Part shown: piece after piece, positions 20,924 through 31,716 of the stretch | Layout: each line of letters begins with the position of its first letter | How positions within the stretch are numbered: the first letter of the stretch is position 1 | Assembly: GCA_037903475.1 (NCBI GenBank) | Contig: JBAJFG010000041.1 | Span: forward strand, 1,550,001 to 1,614,000 | From: Ancylostoma caninum | Lineage: Eukaryota; Nematoda; Chromadorea; Rhabditida; Ancylostomatidae | DNA length: 64,000 nt | Direction of reading: 5' to 3' | The notes under the pieces: model-generated | Database searches by the model: none | The model's input: only the letters and a program-made list of their open reading frames with translations | What the model was told of the DNA's origin: nothing | Program-made: the position numbers and the translations under genes

Positions 20924-22312
20924 ATGGATGCAAGTGACATTAACGGCAATACCAGCATTCTATTCAAACTCCTCAAGGAAAAGAATCAATCCGAGTACAT
21001 CATAGAACGAGATCTTCATGTTGTCCTAGAAGCAATTCACAAGCACAAGGACATAGCCACAACTCTCCGAGTTCAATGGGAACACCTGAGGAACGACAAG
21101 GCCTTCTTCCTCTCGAACATTAGCGAGCAGTTGCTCCTCGTCAGTCGAACACTCCGAACAACAAGTATCACTGAGGAACGCATCCTTCACTTAACAACAC
21201 GCTACGTAATGATGGACAGCCTGCACGAAGCACGCGTGCAACCAGGATATTTATCAAGTTTCCAACGTGAAGACTGGTTATACTATGATAAGCCATACGC
21301 AGTACAACTAGAGATAGTCCTCGCCCTGGTTGATGTATGCCTGAACATCCTCGAGACCACCATCAAAGAACTGGAAACAATGCTTGGACAAATGAAACAA
21401 AAATTCTACCCCCAACAAGCAACTAAAGTCGAATTCCACGTATGCCCTCAAGACCAAATGCCCGCGCTCCCACAAGTTCGTGTACTACAAAATCAAGTAC
21501 TGGAGCAAGCAGAAGAATTTAAGTCGCTCAAACGAACGATCAGCATGATGCAGAAGGACAAGTCGGGAACCACCAGAGACAGCTCAGACGACGAACCAAC
21601 TGCTCCAACAGAAAAAGAAGAGCCGACGGGTACCCAGCATCAGTCACGCAGAGCCAGCAGTGAAAGATCAAGCATACTTCGAACGAATGGTGAAAGAAGT
21701 AACCCAACCTCACTTACCACCACTCGCCGACAGTGATGACGGAGGTCTATCGCTCCCTGGGGGGCGCTCTACCAGCAGTACCAGCAGCCGGAACAAGTCC
21801 CCCCAGCCGCACAAACCAGCACCAGAACAGTTTCAACAAGTTCATCAAGTCTGGAGCCACGTCGACGAAATGATCTACCTACAGGGTCAAGTTGCGCAAT
21901 TACAGCAAGTACTGCGTGTATCTCCATACAGAAACCTCGGCGAAACGTCGGCTGGCGATGACCCGGTAGTGGTATGCGCGTTCTGTGACGCGGAGGCACG
22001 TCACTGTTCTGACTCATGCCCGGAAATCCAGAGCGGAGATGATGGATTCGCAATCATCGTCATCAGAGGACTGCGCAAGTGGTGCCTCGCACAACATCGA
22101 GGTCAACTCAAATTCCACACAAAGGAGTGCTGGTATTGCGTCAAGTTACGCGGCACTGTCGCCGAAGACATGATTCCAGTCGAAGACGGTCACCACCGCG
22201 CCGTCTGCAGCGTTCCAGATTCGAGTCATCTGGTGTACCAACGAATTGACCTTTTGCGTGACGAGATAAACGATCTTCGAGACCGTCGAGAAAAACAAGT
22301 TGCGGGTGGAAA
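20924..22312 (+). CDS. extra ORF between env and 3' LTR: helical protein with Cys cluster
   Basis: From the ATG at 20924 (MDASDINGNTSILFK) the frame runs to 21736. A shift in 21640-21660 moves to the frame that continues with VKDQAYFERMVKEVTQPHLP to the LTR edge; the raw frame then reads into the LTR and stops at 22397. The first 250 residues are rich in helix and heptad-like segments, then an acidic Ser/Thr linker, a second helical segment (VHQVWSHVDEMIYLQGQVAQ) and a zinc-finger-like cluster (CAFCDAEARHCSDSC...C...CWYC). The cluster resembles nematode gag zinc fingers, so it may be a second gag-like or accessory protein. Upstream in-frame codons 20723-20923 are from a MITE and are not used here. 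The frameshift may be a mutation or, less likely, programmed. Confidence 0.6.
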
Positions 22313-22599
22313 TGTCGCTTTAAAAGTTTCTCAAAACTTCAGAAATAATTCAAGGATTTTTGATAATTTATCACTGAACCACTCTCATCGTTTTTAGCAA
22401 GTGGCCTTCTTTTCATCTCTACTCAAGTTATCACTCACTTAACCACATAATTCACTTGACTCATCACTTAAAGTTGTTGTGTAATTATTTTCCTTGTTCA
22501 CCTAGCTGTTAGTTTCGCTTAACCCCAGTTAATGGTATCTCGTACTTAAAGGCAGCAGGAGGTGAAATTCTCGACTCTGAGCTGAGCCGCGGGTGGCAA
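22313..22599 (+). repeat. truncated LTR copy plus half foldback
   Basis: After the purine stretch GGGTGGAAA (22304-22312) an LTR start (TGTCG) joins directly to an inner LTR segment. 22318-22549 matches 22989-23221, and 22550-22597 is the left half of the foldback at 23222-23703. The period between the two copies is 671 bp. Confidence 0.75.
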
Positions 22600-23221
22600 T
22601 GTCGACTCAATTTTTCAATTCCGTTTTCTTCATTAAGCCACTAACTCAAATATTTTAATGGTCTCCGTCAGGCACTGAGGACTGAAGCGGCAATCGCACT
22701 TTCCCAGACAACATCGTGTTTATCGCGGCATTCCATCTCTGCGAGAAGCTGCGACATTTGCTAGGAACAGAAATGTATAAAGAGCACTGTGCTCCATATG
22801 GCATCGATCAACGAGTACAGGTTGGGACAGTCTTCAAATCTCCTTTCACTTCACCCACTGCTCCAATCTTTACTTCTCTAGGTTTGTATCACGTTTCAGG
22901 GAATTGTGGTTCTTGTATACTCATTCTCTGCTCTTGACTCTTCCTTCCCTTTACCAATAACAAGTGATTCCCGTCTATTCTGTTTTTCGCTTTAATAGTT
23001 TCTCAAAACTTCAGAAATAATTCAAGGATTTTTGATAATTTATCACTGAACCACTCTCATCGTTTTCAGCAAGTGGCCTTCTTTTCATCTCTACTCAAGT
23101 TATCACTCACTTAACCACATAATTCACTTGACTCATCACTTAAAGTTGTTGTGTAATTATTTTTCTTGTTCACCTAGCCGTTAGTTTCACTTAACCCCAG
23201 TTAATGGTATCTCGTACTTAA

Positions 23222-23703
23222 AGGCAGCAGGAGCTAAAATTCTCGACTCTGAGCTGAGCCGCGGGTGTGAAGTACGGACTCAGCACATCATAAATGTGAA
23301 ACGAACACAGACAATGATGGCTCACCTGCAGAGAAAATGGAACATTCGTCCAGAACACGCCTGGCGGTGTTCGTGCGCGGACGAGTTTTTCCCTGCGCGA
23401 AAGCCATTGCGGCGCGTGGTTTTGGCCGAGTCCCGCCATGAAACCCTGTGAATTGAATGCATTTCGTTTTCCCTTTGCGCCAAACCACGCAATGGCTTTT
23501 GCGCTGTGTAAAACTCGTCCGCGCGCGAACACAGCCAGGCGTGTTCGCGACGAATGTTCCATTTTCTCTACAGGTAAGCCATCATTGTCTGTGTTCGTTT
23601 CACATTTATGATGTGCTAAGTCTGTACTTCATCACCCACAGCTCAGCTCGGAATCGAGGATTTCAGCTCCTGCTGCCTTTTGCCTTTTCAGCCCCTGCTG
23701 CCT
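23222..23703. mobile_element. 480-bp foldback element in the 3' LTR
   Basis: The ends are AGGCAGCAGGAGCTAAAATT and, in reverse complement, AGGCAGCAGGAGCTGAAATC. The arms of about 220 bp are nearly complementary along the whole element (for example 23275-23345 with 23560-23640). It is flanked by TTAA on the left (23218-23221) and TTTA on the right. It occupies the same LTR position that the piggyBac element hit in the other LTR. Confidence 0.8.
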
Positions 23704-23717
23704 TTTAGATAAATGAA

Positions 23718-23799
23718 GGTTTAATTACCCAAGTTTGAGGTAATCTATCGAAACCACGTGGCCATGAAATATCACGTTTTGGCGAGCACTGTACCCCCA
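23718..23799 (+). ncRNA. SL1 RNA-like segment in the 3' LTR
   Basis: 23718-23739 is again an exact SL1 22-mer, followed by GTAA and the same SL-RNA-like body. Over the next 60 nt the two LTRs differ at 6 positions, whereas the 22-mers are identical. Confidence 0.8.
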
Positions 23800-25150
23800 C
23801 TTTACGTCATACCACCTATGCCGTGGCCCTCTGCCTGCGAGTCCGCATATTCCTTCGACAACGTCGTTCTCATTCTCGATCAGTTCTGTGATGTGGCGCG
23901 TTTTAGCAGTTTTGAAACACTAAAGTTTCTTATGTATTTGCTGTTTCGTTTTGGGCGAAATCAGTGGTATGTCATTAGAGGAAGTCTCCATTGATTTTTA
24001 ACGTTTTAGCCGTCTTACTTTCGTCACAGATCTGATATGTTTTTGCGGTCTTTTTCTTTTTAGAAAAACTGCCCGTATATGTCGGGTTTACGGCTCAATT
24101 CTCATGATGACATGACGTCATTCTGTTCAGGAAAGCTCTTCATTGGAACGCGTGAACAACTATTGATAACCCTCGGCTGCGGACACATGCATGTCTTCCT
24201 ACAGGCTATCACCGCAACTACCACTTATTTTGTATCTTCTTAACGTTCTGCCTTCTCAAATTCCTTCAACAAGTTTAGTGTCCGTGCAGAAATCATGGAG
24301 CTGATGGCCCAAGTCGATGGAGTGCGGGCTGCGACCGACTCGAGCCCTATAGCTTATAATTCCTTCATCGAACTGATCCCGGTCCGGCTCTATTCAGTTG
24401 GCGCGAATGGCCTGTCCGAAGTTTTAATCCATTTTTGTTTTCGTAATAACTTTATTCAGGTTATTTGGTGAAATATATATAACAGTCGTTGCTAGGGCCA
24501 TATGCTATGGGCCATTTTTGAGGCCTTCCGATTCTCTTTTCCCAGAGTAACAGGTTTGAGGAGTCAAAGAACATGGCAACTCCTAATTTGACACACCAGA
24601 ATTTACAAATTGTTTGAACGATAAGGTAACAATTGGGCAGATCAAATAATACTTGGAGTGGGCGTGGCCTGGTGAGAGAGTAGGGCTAGCGTGATAATAG
24701 CGGTTTCCTAGTCCCGATTGATGGAATAGGTGGGCTAGTGAGGGATTTCCCGTCTTGGCCATTTTTCTTCGACAGCATTCCAAAATGTCAATGGACCGAT
24801 CCTACTCTGATGGTAGTCATGATAGTCCGGAAAATACCTGAAAGTAATGTCATCTCAAACGACAACATTCTCTTTATTTCGCCTTGTCAAATTGGGTCAT
24901 TGGTTGCTCCCGGAAGTTCATATCTCCAGATTCGAGACGAGTGGAACAGCAGAGCTATGCAGAATGTTGGGCAATACTCTCCTTGATCTAGTAGTGATGC
25001 TAACCTTAATGCTCATCAAGATGCTGCTCAGCAGGACGGAAGATAGAAGTTGTGGGAAGTACCATTACAAATTTGGAGCACTGCATGAGCAGAAATTCAT
25101 CGTGGTCTTTATATAACAGTAGCTTATTAGCTCATGAATTATACTCTGAT
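23800..25150. other. intergenic region after the retroelement
   Basis: Only short frames without recognised domains (for example 23758-23994 and 24738-24986). No clear repeat ends. Confidence 0.35.
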
Positions 25151-25192
25151 ATTCATTCGTTCATTCATTCATTCATTCATTCATTTATCACG
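25151..25192. repeat. (ATTC)n microsatellite
   Basis: About nine copies of ATTC, one with a change. It lies just beyond the 3' end of the minus-strand LINE at 25260 and may be that element's microsatellite tail (read as GAAT on the minus strand). Confidence 0.8.
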
Positions 25193-25259
25193 TTTTTTAC
25201 GGAAAACGTGTAAAAATTGAAAGAATACAGAGACTCATTTTAAGGGAGGACTCATTTTG

Positions 25260-26240
25260 GAATCATCTATGGCTCGAGTAGTTTTGTAGACATATTACGC
25301 TTGAACTGTCCGAAAGATGGAGTAGTTATGATATCCTTGGTTAGTTTTGCGTATGCTGCTACAGCTCCAACTGGAAAACAGTTAGATCTAAGGTTCTGGC
25401 TTAGTATGTTAGGGTAATTATATTCTCCTATGCGTATCATTACCTTGCGAGTGAAATTATTCTGAGCTTTCTCTATTGCGTATATCTCTCTCTTCTTAGA
25501 TGGGTAAAATATTTTTGTGCCAGACTCAAGTATTGGTCTTATGTACGTTTCACATGCTTGTGTCAAAACAGATTTGTCAGATGTAGATAGGGCTTTGAAG
25601 ATACGAAAAATACGCATATGAGCCTCCTTACAATTGTTAGAAGAATGTTCAGAGAAGTCGACCTTGTTGTTGTACCTGAAACCAAGGTCGCCAATGGAGT
25701 TGACTTCAAGAATGTTGCCGAGGTAGAAATGATGCGATGATGAGTTGATGAGGGTGAGGCGCATAAAAAAAGCGTCCTATTCGTAGACAAAGGTAATTGC
25801 CGCAATTCCGCCCATTTGAACACTTTCTAAATAGCGAACTGTAATTGATGTGCATCATCAAATCAGGAAATTTGCTTAAAAATTTTAATATCGTCTTCTT
25901 ACATACAACACTGTACATCTGGGTTCAGAAAGAGATGTCAGAAGCATAAATGTTGAAGAGATGGGTGAAAGAACTCTTCCTGGGGGACACCGGTGATCAT
26001 CTCACAAGTGTTTGAGAAAGTTGAGCCAATTTTAATTTGGAACGTGCTGCCTGATATCCATTATCCTGGGATACTTCCTTTTTTGTACCCATTTCTCGAA
26101 CCGAAAGAATTCCTGAAATTTTTTGGACAAGACTTCCGGACCAACATAATGGTATAAAATTTCCAAAAAGTTCTGAGCATTCCACGTTTGCTGAACTGTA
26201 GAGGACCCCCCCCCTAGACATGTCTTAATCCGCCGCCGCT
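25260..26240 (-). mobile_element. LINE fragment: RT palm and C-terminus
   Basis: On the minus strand an ITGVPQ motif lies near 26000. Pieces of the FNIY and EDDIKIF (catalytic YADD-type) boxes follow at 25950-25860. 25764-25267 is the C-terminal domain (LTQACETYIRPILESGTKIF, YAIEKAQNNFTRKV). Frames change at least three times. It belongs to the same broad LINE class as the one at 8646 but is clearly a different, diverged copy. Confidence 0.75.
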
Positions 26241-26686
26241 ACGGGTATGCATTCGTGTGTCGCTAATCAGATACCTGGAGATACGTCACTTATCCACTGA
26301 TTATGCAAGTTCTTTCGAATGACAGTCTTGGATAAAAGAGGAGATCAAGAGAGTACAGATGCCGCAGTGGAAGGTAAGATAGCTGAAGGAAATAGGATAG
26401 CAGATCTCACGATGAAGGGACCGATACTTCATTGCATTGCAACGGGTACATACAAAAACAACAAGAGGGATAAGCTTATGTAATGGCACAAGTTGTAACC
26501 GTTACAATAACAATAGATATTTTTAAACAGATATACGTGATTGTACATATCATATCATACCTTTCATTTCTCTCGAAAGCTGAGCAGAACATAAATACAT
26601 TCTCTGTGAACATAAACGATCCTTCGCTGAAAGTACCCAGGAACTTTTTTGTTTCTCCCCATATATCATTCAGAAGATCCACAAGG
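26241..26686. other. upstream region of the VWA gene
   Basis: No coding feature. A splice acceptor (ATATCATTCAG, ending 26673) lies 13 nt before the VWA start codon and is the likely SL addition site. Confidence 0.4.
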
Positions 26687-28940
26687 ATGAGGAGTTCTCT
26701 TCTTCTCGCGCTCCTTCTAGGTTAGTTTTCGTTTGAAAAGTGTATTTTGATGAATGGCTGGATGAAAATGTCATGCATAAATGATTGTATGTAAAGAAGC
26801 CATTTTTGTGAGTCTCCGAGAATCCTCAAATGAATACTCAAATGAATGTTGCATAGGGTTGGTCATCTCGGCTGAAGGTGAGCTCCGAGCAACAAGCGAT
26901 GGCTCCTGTTCGCCATCCAAGCTCTCGCTAGACATAGTAGCCACTGTCGACACTTCGAGCAAAATGACTGAGCAGGGGCTCACACAGGTAAGCTTGAAAA
27001 ACTATTTGCACTAACGCACTTGGGGTTATCTCATAAGAGAAACGGTATCTTAGGTTCTGGCTGACATCTCAACGGTATTTGGAGAGACAACTATTGCTCA
27101 GGGTGAAGGATCACATTCCCGATTTGGACTTGTCACGTATGCTTCACAAGCGAGAGTGGTAAGGTCTAATTAACAATTCTCAGACATGTACCAATCATCT
27201 GCAACTGCACACTGTTCTAGAAGTACAATTTGAACCATTTCAAATCCACAGAACAAATGCTGGAAGAAATTTGGAACGTTGAATATATCGAGGAGTCGCC
27301 TAGTCTGGAAGCGTGAGCAATCCCATTCATAATAGGTTGTCCTCATCCTTACCTACGTACTTTTGGACCACTTCCTACTAAAATCAATTGAGCGTTGGAG
27401 AAGATTGAAATATCTTTTGAGGTGAGGCCCCAGAAAACTAGTGGAGTCCTTATTCGGACCTTCTGGCTGATTGATAGCTGTTTCGACTTACTTTCAGTAT
27501 ATATCAATTTCAACTATTTTTCTTCATTATAGCAAGAGAGACTCTTAAAAGTAGTGTGTCACCTCTTTTCATGGATTGTAGATATTCTCTTGCAGATATT
27601 GTAGATATGTTGTACATAGACTCTAGACCTCCTCATCACGCTGACTCCAATGATATACATACGTCAAAACACATAAAAGTGACGAAAACCCCGTTTTCTG
27701 AGGGTGCGAAGGTGCAGCCCACGGACCACCCGGGCGGAGCGGTCCGTGGCAGTGCTGGTTGCTCTCCACGACTGCAGCGTTGGTCAACACGTCTTGACCT
27801 GCCCGATCGATCAGATCAACAGCTCTGTTCCAAACCCCGTCCCGAAGAATGTTATAAAAAACTAGGCTTAAGACCGTTTTGTAACATTTTATGTATACGT
27901 ACCACTGGATTCAGCGCATCGAGGCGATTCAGAATCCGCTAGAACCTCGAACAGGGAAACGAGGTGGTACACTGGCTCTAATGGAAACGCCTCAGAATTT
28001 TTCTCTGAAGGAAATTTTCTGAAGGAACACAAAAAATGTCCTTGCTCTGAATGTACTCGCCATTTTCGAAGCCCACTCTTCTCCATTTCAGTGGCGTCCA
28101 AAACTTTAAAAAAAGATTCACTGCCTTGATTAGGTAATTTTTTCAATGTTTAACCGACATTGAATTAAAAGAAATTCTTTTGAAATGACACCACATTTCG
28201 GTGACAAATGGCGCTGGATTTCCAATGCAAGTGTGTCTTTATTTTAACATTGAGATCTTGCTCCGTATGAGAATTACTATTTCAGTGGTCTCAAAAAAGC
28301 ACTAGAAGCTTTGAAGAGTGGTCGCGAAGGTGGAATACGAAAGAACGCAAAGCCCGTCATCGTTATTTACGCCAGCGACTTCAGGTAGGATGTTTCCAAA
28401 CTTTCGACTTTGTAGACAAAATAATCTGCCAAATCAATTGGAAAACGTGGGCTTGTAAGCTAACACATAGCTTTGTTATCGTTCATTGCTATTCCTTCAT
28501 ACATTCCTCTTATCTCATGAATGACACGTCATTCGCTCCAGGAAACTTCTTTTCTTTCAACGTTCCGGCGCTAACGCACACATATACCGCTCCTGATAGC
28601 AGCATCATAAAGCAGAGGGGTAGTCGTGCGTTTCCACGTTTCAGGAGAAATGACGTTAATAAATCCCTACAATTGGCTGAACAGGCGCAGAAGAATGGAA
28701 CGCACATTATCGTAATTGCTTTCAAAGAGGGAGGAAAACTCAAGTCTCTGGAACAACTTGAAGCGGTAAGAGTATTTGTCCTAGTGTTAAGTAAGCTCAA
28801 ATTACCCACTCTTCGATCTTCGTTCATGCGAGATATACATACTTCGCTTACAGGTGGCATCCCCCGGATCTTTCTTCAAGAGCACGGTGAACAATTTGGG
28901 CGACAATATTTTATCTGCATTGTGTAACATTCAGGGCTGA
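26687..28940 (+). CDS. secreted single-domain von Willebrand type A protein (7 exons, 222 aa)
   Basis: Exons 26687-26720, 26857-26987, 27054-27158, 27221-27312, 28286-28384, 28645-28765 and 28854-28940 all join in phase with GT/AG borders. The signal peptide is MRSSLLLALLLGLVISA. The VWA domain fills the rest: strand LDIVATVDTSSK (about 36-47), FGLVTYASQARV, the helix before it, PVIVIYASDF, and THIIVIAFKEGGK. The first MIDAS motif is D43-T-S45-S-K47 instead of DxSxS, so metal binding may be weakened. The protein ends right after the last VWA helix, without lectin or CUB domain. Secreted VWA proteins are common and expanded in nematodes and usually mediate adhesion; the ligand here is unknown. 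Intron 4 (27313-28285) carries a dispersed repeat. Confidence 0.85.
27684..27990. repeat. dispersed ~300-bp repeat, copy 1 (copy 2 at 55079-55400)
   Basis: Shared blocks include CGGCGGAGCGGTCC-like, TGCAGC-TTGG, ATCAGATCAAC, TTTGTAAC and GATTCAGAATCCG. Both copies show a partly similar translation on the minus strand (MLQPWRAASTVMDRSAEVV in copy 2). This one lies in an intron of the VWA gene. Confidence 0.65.
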
Positions 28941-31716
28941 ATATGCTCTGAGGAATTTAGTCCACATTCTCGCATTGATGGTACGTAGTAGTGAGTAGAC
29001 CTGCTCCTGATTTCCAATAAACCTCTCAGTAACACTGTCAAAAAGACCGCCTCCAACACATATGCACATACTATTTATACGTATATGCTCCCAAGCGCTT
29101 CTTCCAGAGTGATAGCCATGATTTCTTAAATTTTCTGCGCTTGACCTCAATAAATGGAGAAGTAGCCAGTTTGTTGAAATAATCGGTGAAAGCTGGTTAA
29201 AGTCAGTATAAGTTGGTTTACAACGACGTGGAGGTCTCATTATAGTGTTTTGCACCTTCGGAGCTGCCCACAGTGACAGAGGTTACGAAAGAGTGACGAG
29301 GTTAATTGCCGGGGTTAATTTTGGACAGACAATACTTATAGGACGTGAAGAGCGAAAAAAATGGAAAATCCCGCTTCTCCACTCTTCTTGGAGAAGCATA
29401 GGCAATGCTGTGACATTGCCTGTATAAGTGCTTTCATAGGTAGTGTGTGGAAACAACGCTTCATGCTAAAAAGAGACCTTTCAAAAGGGTTTGAATAAGG
29501 CAAAAGTAAAAGAGAGGACGGAGCATACAATTTCCTGCTCCATTGTTATATAATAAATTGTGGGTAAAGAGTAGAAAGAAGTTGAACGGTAAATGTAAAA
29601 AATGAAAAAAAACCTTCACTGCGCAGAAGGAACTTGTGGTAATATTGGGTCGACAGTGGTGGACGCAGAAAGTGGGCGGGAGGAGGGGGGCATGGGAAAA
29701 AAGTCGGGTCTCCGCCGCTTTAGGGCACCCAGATGGAAAATGAAATTAATAAAAATATTAATTATAATGATAAATAATAAATGAAAATTACATTGAAAAT
29801 AATAATAAAAATAAACAATTACAAATAAACCAATACAGGATTTTTATCTGTATTGTAAAGCAATTTCGAAAATTTGGCGATCCATTCTCGGGGGACGCCC
29901 CCTCCCTGCGTCCGCCACTATGCGTCAGTGCTAATAATCAAAAGCATAATTGAAAGCAGACACATAGTGGGGATACTCTGTAGATATGCCATATGCTATG
30001 AGAAATTTGTTGAAGATCCAAATGGAATGAAAGAATTTTGATTTCTTGCATTGGTTTCCCAAGACGTTTTCCTCTTAGTAGTGGTATTTTGGCCCTGCAT
30101 GGATCGAAATGTATTTCTATAGGACTTCTTGAAGCTGGTTTTCATGGCTTCCTAAAACATAACAGTTTAAGAAAGTTTCCTTCGAAATATTCAACAGTCG
30201 AGTCTCCTATACACTGTGCACACAATCGCCGAGACCTGCTGAGTAGTGTGTAGTGATCACCAACTCGGTCTCAGAATTTTGCTGAACTAGGCCCTCACAA
30301 GAACTGATATTTTTCCTTGACACGTATTTGAGGAATTAGCTAAAAGAAGATGTTAACCAAGGCAGCTTCGCTGTTCCCTAAATTTGACACACAATGATTC
30401 AACCCACGTTGTGGTAGGTCTCCCAAAAACGTGTTGACATTGGCTTTGCCTGATTTGCTGGTCAATGTATTTACATGCTTACCTAGAATTGTAAGGCAAC
30501 TGCAGTATTCTGAGACATTCTCACAGGAAAGGCAAAACATCGTTGAGAAAATTATGGAATGACTGTTTCAGAATTAGCCTGGCAAAACAAAATGCCACTC
30601 CCTGCCATTCCATGCATCGATCTCGGTTACAGATGAAAACAATTATGGAGCAGCAACCAGAATCCACATTTCCACATCCCTGCCCATGAACGGCAGTTTG
30701 GTCTTCTTCCTTATACGGAATTTGAGCAAAATGTTGTATATAGGGCTTCACCCTGTTTACATCTGTGATATCAATGTTTACTTGCTAGAGTGTCAGAAAG
30801 AGACGGCGGACGAGGAGCTTCTTCCTTTTTCTTTTTTTTTTCGATTTTCTTTATATCCTGTATATACTACATGATTTTTATTGAATTATAGGATTTTTGT
30901 TGGGTGCCGGGTAAGCGGCAAATGTGGTTAGGTTAACAAGGTAATATGATCAACGTGAGTAATCTCAATGATGCGTGCGGGCCTAGGGCAAATAAAATCG
31001 CATCAAACCTGAGAGTTGAACCATCTGCCAGTAGTTCTCAGTGAAGAAAGCGGAAATCCGGCAGCAGGATAGCAGGAATACCGATAGGTCACCTGCTGAA
31101 AATCATGCGAAGTGTTTAAGGTATTGCAGTGATTAAAAGAAAACCATGCAAAAAGCTTTTCAGTTATTGCCAACATATCACAAATACACAAGTGTTTGCA
31201 GTATGTCTCAAAATTCCATCAGCCTACAATACATACTCAAATTGTTTCCAACAGAACTCGTTCTTTCAGGGAATCTCTGATGTTTTCCTACTTCACACAC
31301 ATTTCCGACCTTTCGCCTCGTTGATCGCCGCAGTTTGTGTGAATTTTCGCGCTCGTATTATTTTAATGAGGTTTGCGACGCTTATTTAAATGTGATAACC
31401 GTCTGATCGAGAGCACTTGGCCAGGTGTCGGCGATTCTCAAGGAGGTGCTGACGTGCTCTGAGAGCTAATGCGCTACATTTCACGTCTGCTTGCATTACC
31501 TTCCATTTGACCGCTTTTTAATTTCACTTCTATTTTCCTTCTTGTTTTTTTGTGATATCTATGCTTATTCGCTGGAATGTCAGAAAGAGACGACTTTCCC
31601 ATGCGAGAAAATCCTAGAAATAGTCGGTCTTGTATGTTAATAAGTGAATAAATAAATGAACAAATAAATAAGTAAATCAACGAATGAATGAATTTGTAAA
31701 CCTCTACGTCTTACAG
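28941..31716. other. region between the VWA and hydrolase genes
   Basis: Contains a hAT-type MITE (29654-29920) and otherwise only short frames. An AATA/AATG-rich tract (31635-31695) ends shortly before the hydrolase start and may be a LINE or SINE tail. Confidence 0.4.
29654..29920. mobile_element. hAT-type MITE, copy 1
   Basis: Ends CAGTGGTGGACGCAG and, in reverse complement, TAGTGGCGGACGCAG. The AT-rich interior (AATAAAAATATTAATTATAA) and TTTTTATCTGTA-TGTAAAG segment match copies 2 and 3. The possible 8-bp flanks TGGGTCGA/TGCGTCAG match at only 5 positions. Confidence 0.75.

Larger units (their letters stand above)
11937..23799 (+). mobile_element. nested BEL/Pao-like LTR retroelement with SL1-bearing LTRs
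   Basis: Two LTR copies (11937-14805 with a 2.2-kb insertion, and 22600-23799 with a 0.5-kb insertion) bracket gag, protease, env-like and extra ORF sequences in the same orientation. LTRs start TGTCG and end CCCTCA/CCCCCA. Without insertions each is about 0.7 kb. The RT, RNase H and integrase block is absent between about 17880 and 18000, so the copy cannot move by itself. Secondary insertions are a piggyBac element in the 5' LTR, a foldback in the env part, a TA-MITE before the last ORF and another foldback in the 3' LTR. I do not see a matching target-site duplication at the outer ends. Confidence 0.8.
22600..23799 (+). repeat. 3' LTR with foldback insertion
   Basis: Starts TGTCGACTC and ends CCCCCA. 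It matches the 5' LTR along its length except for the foldback at 23222-23703. Without it the LTR is about 0.72 kb. Confidence 0.8.
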
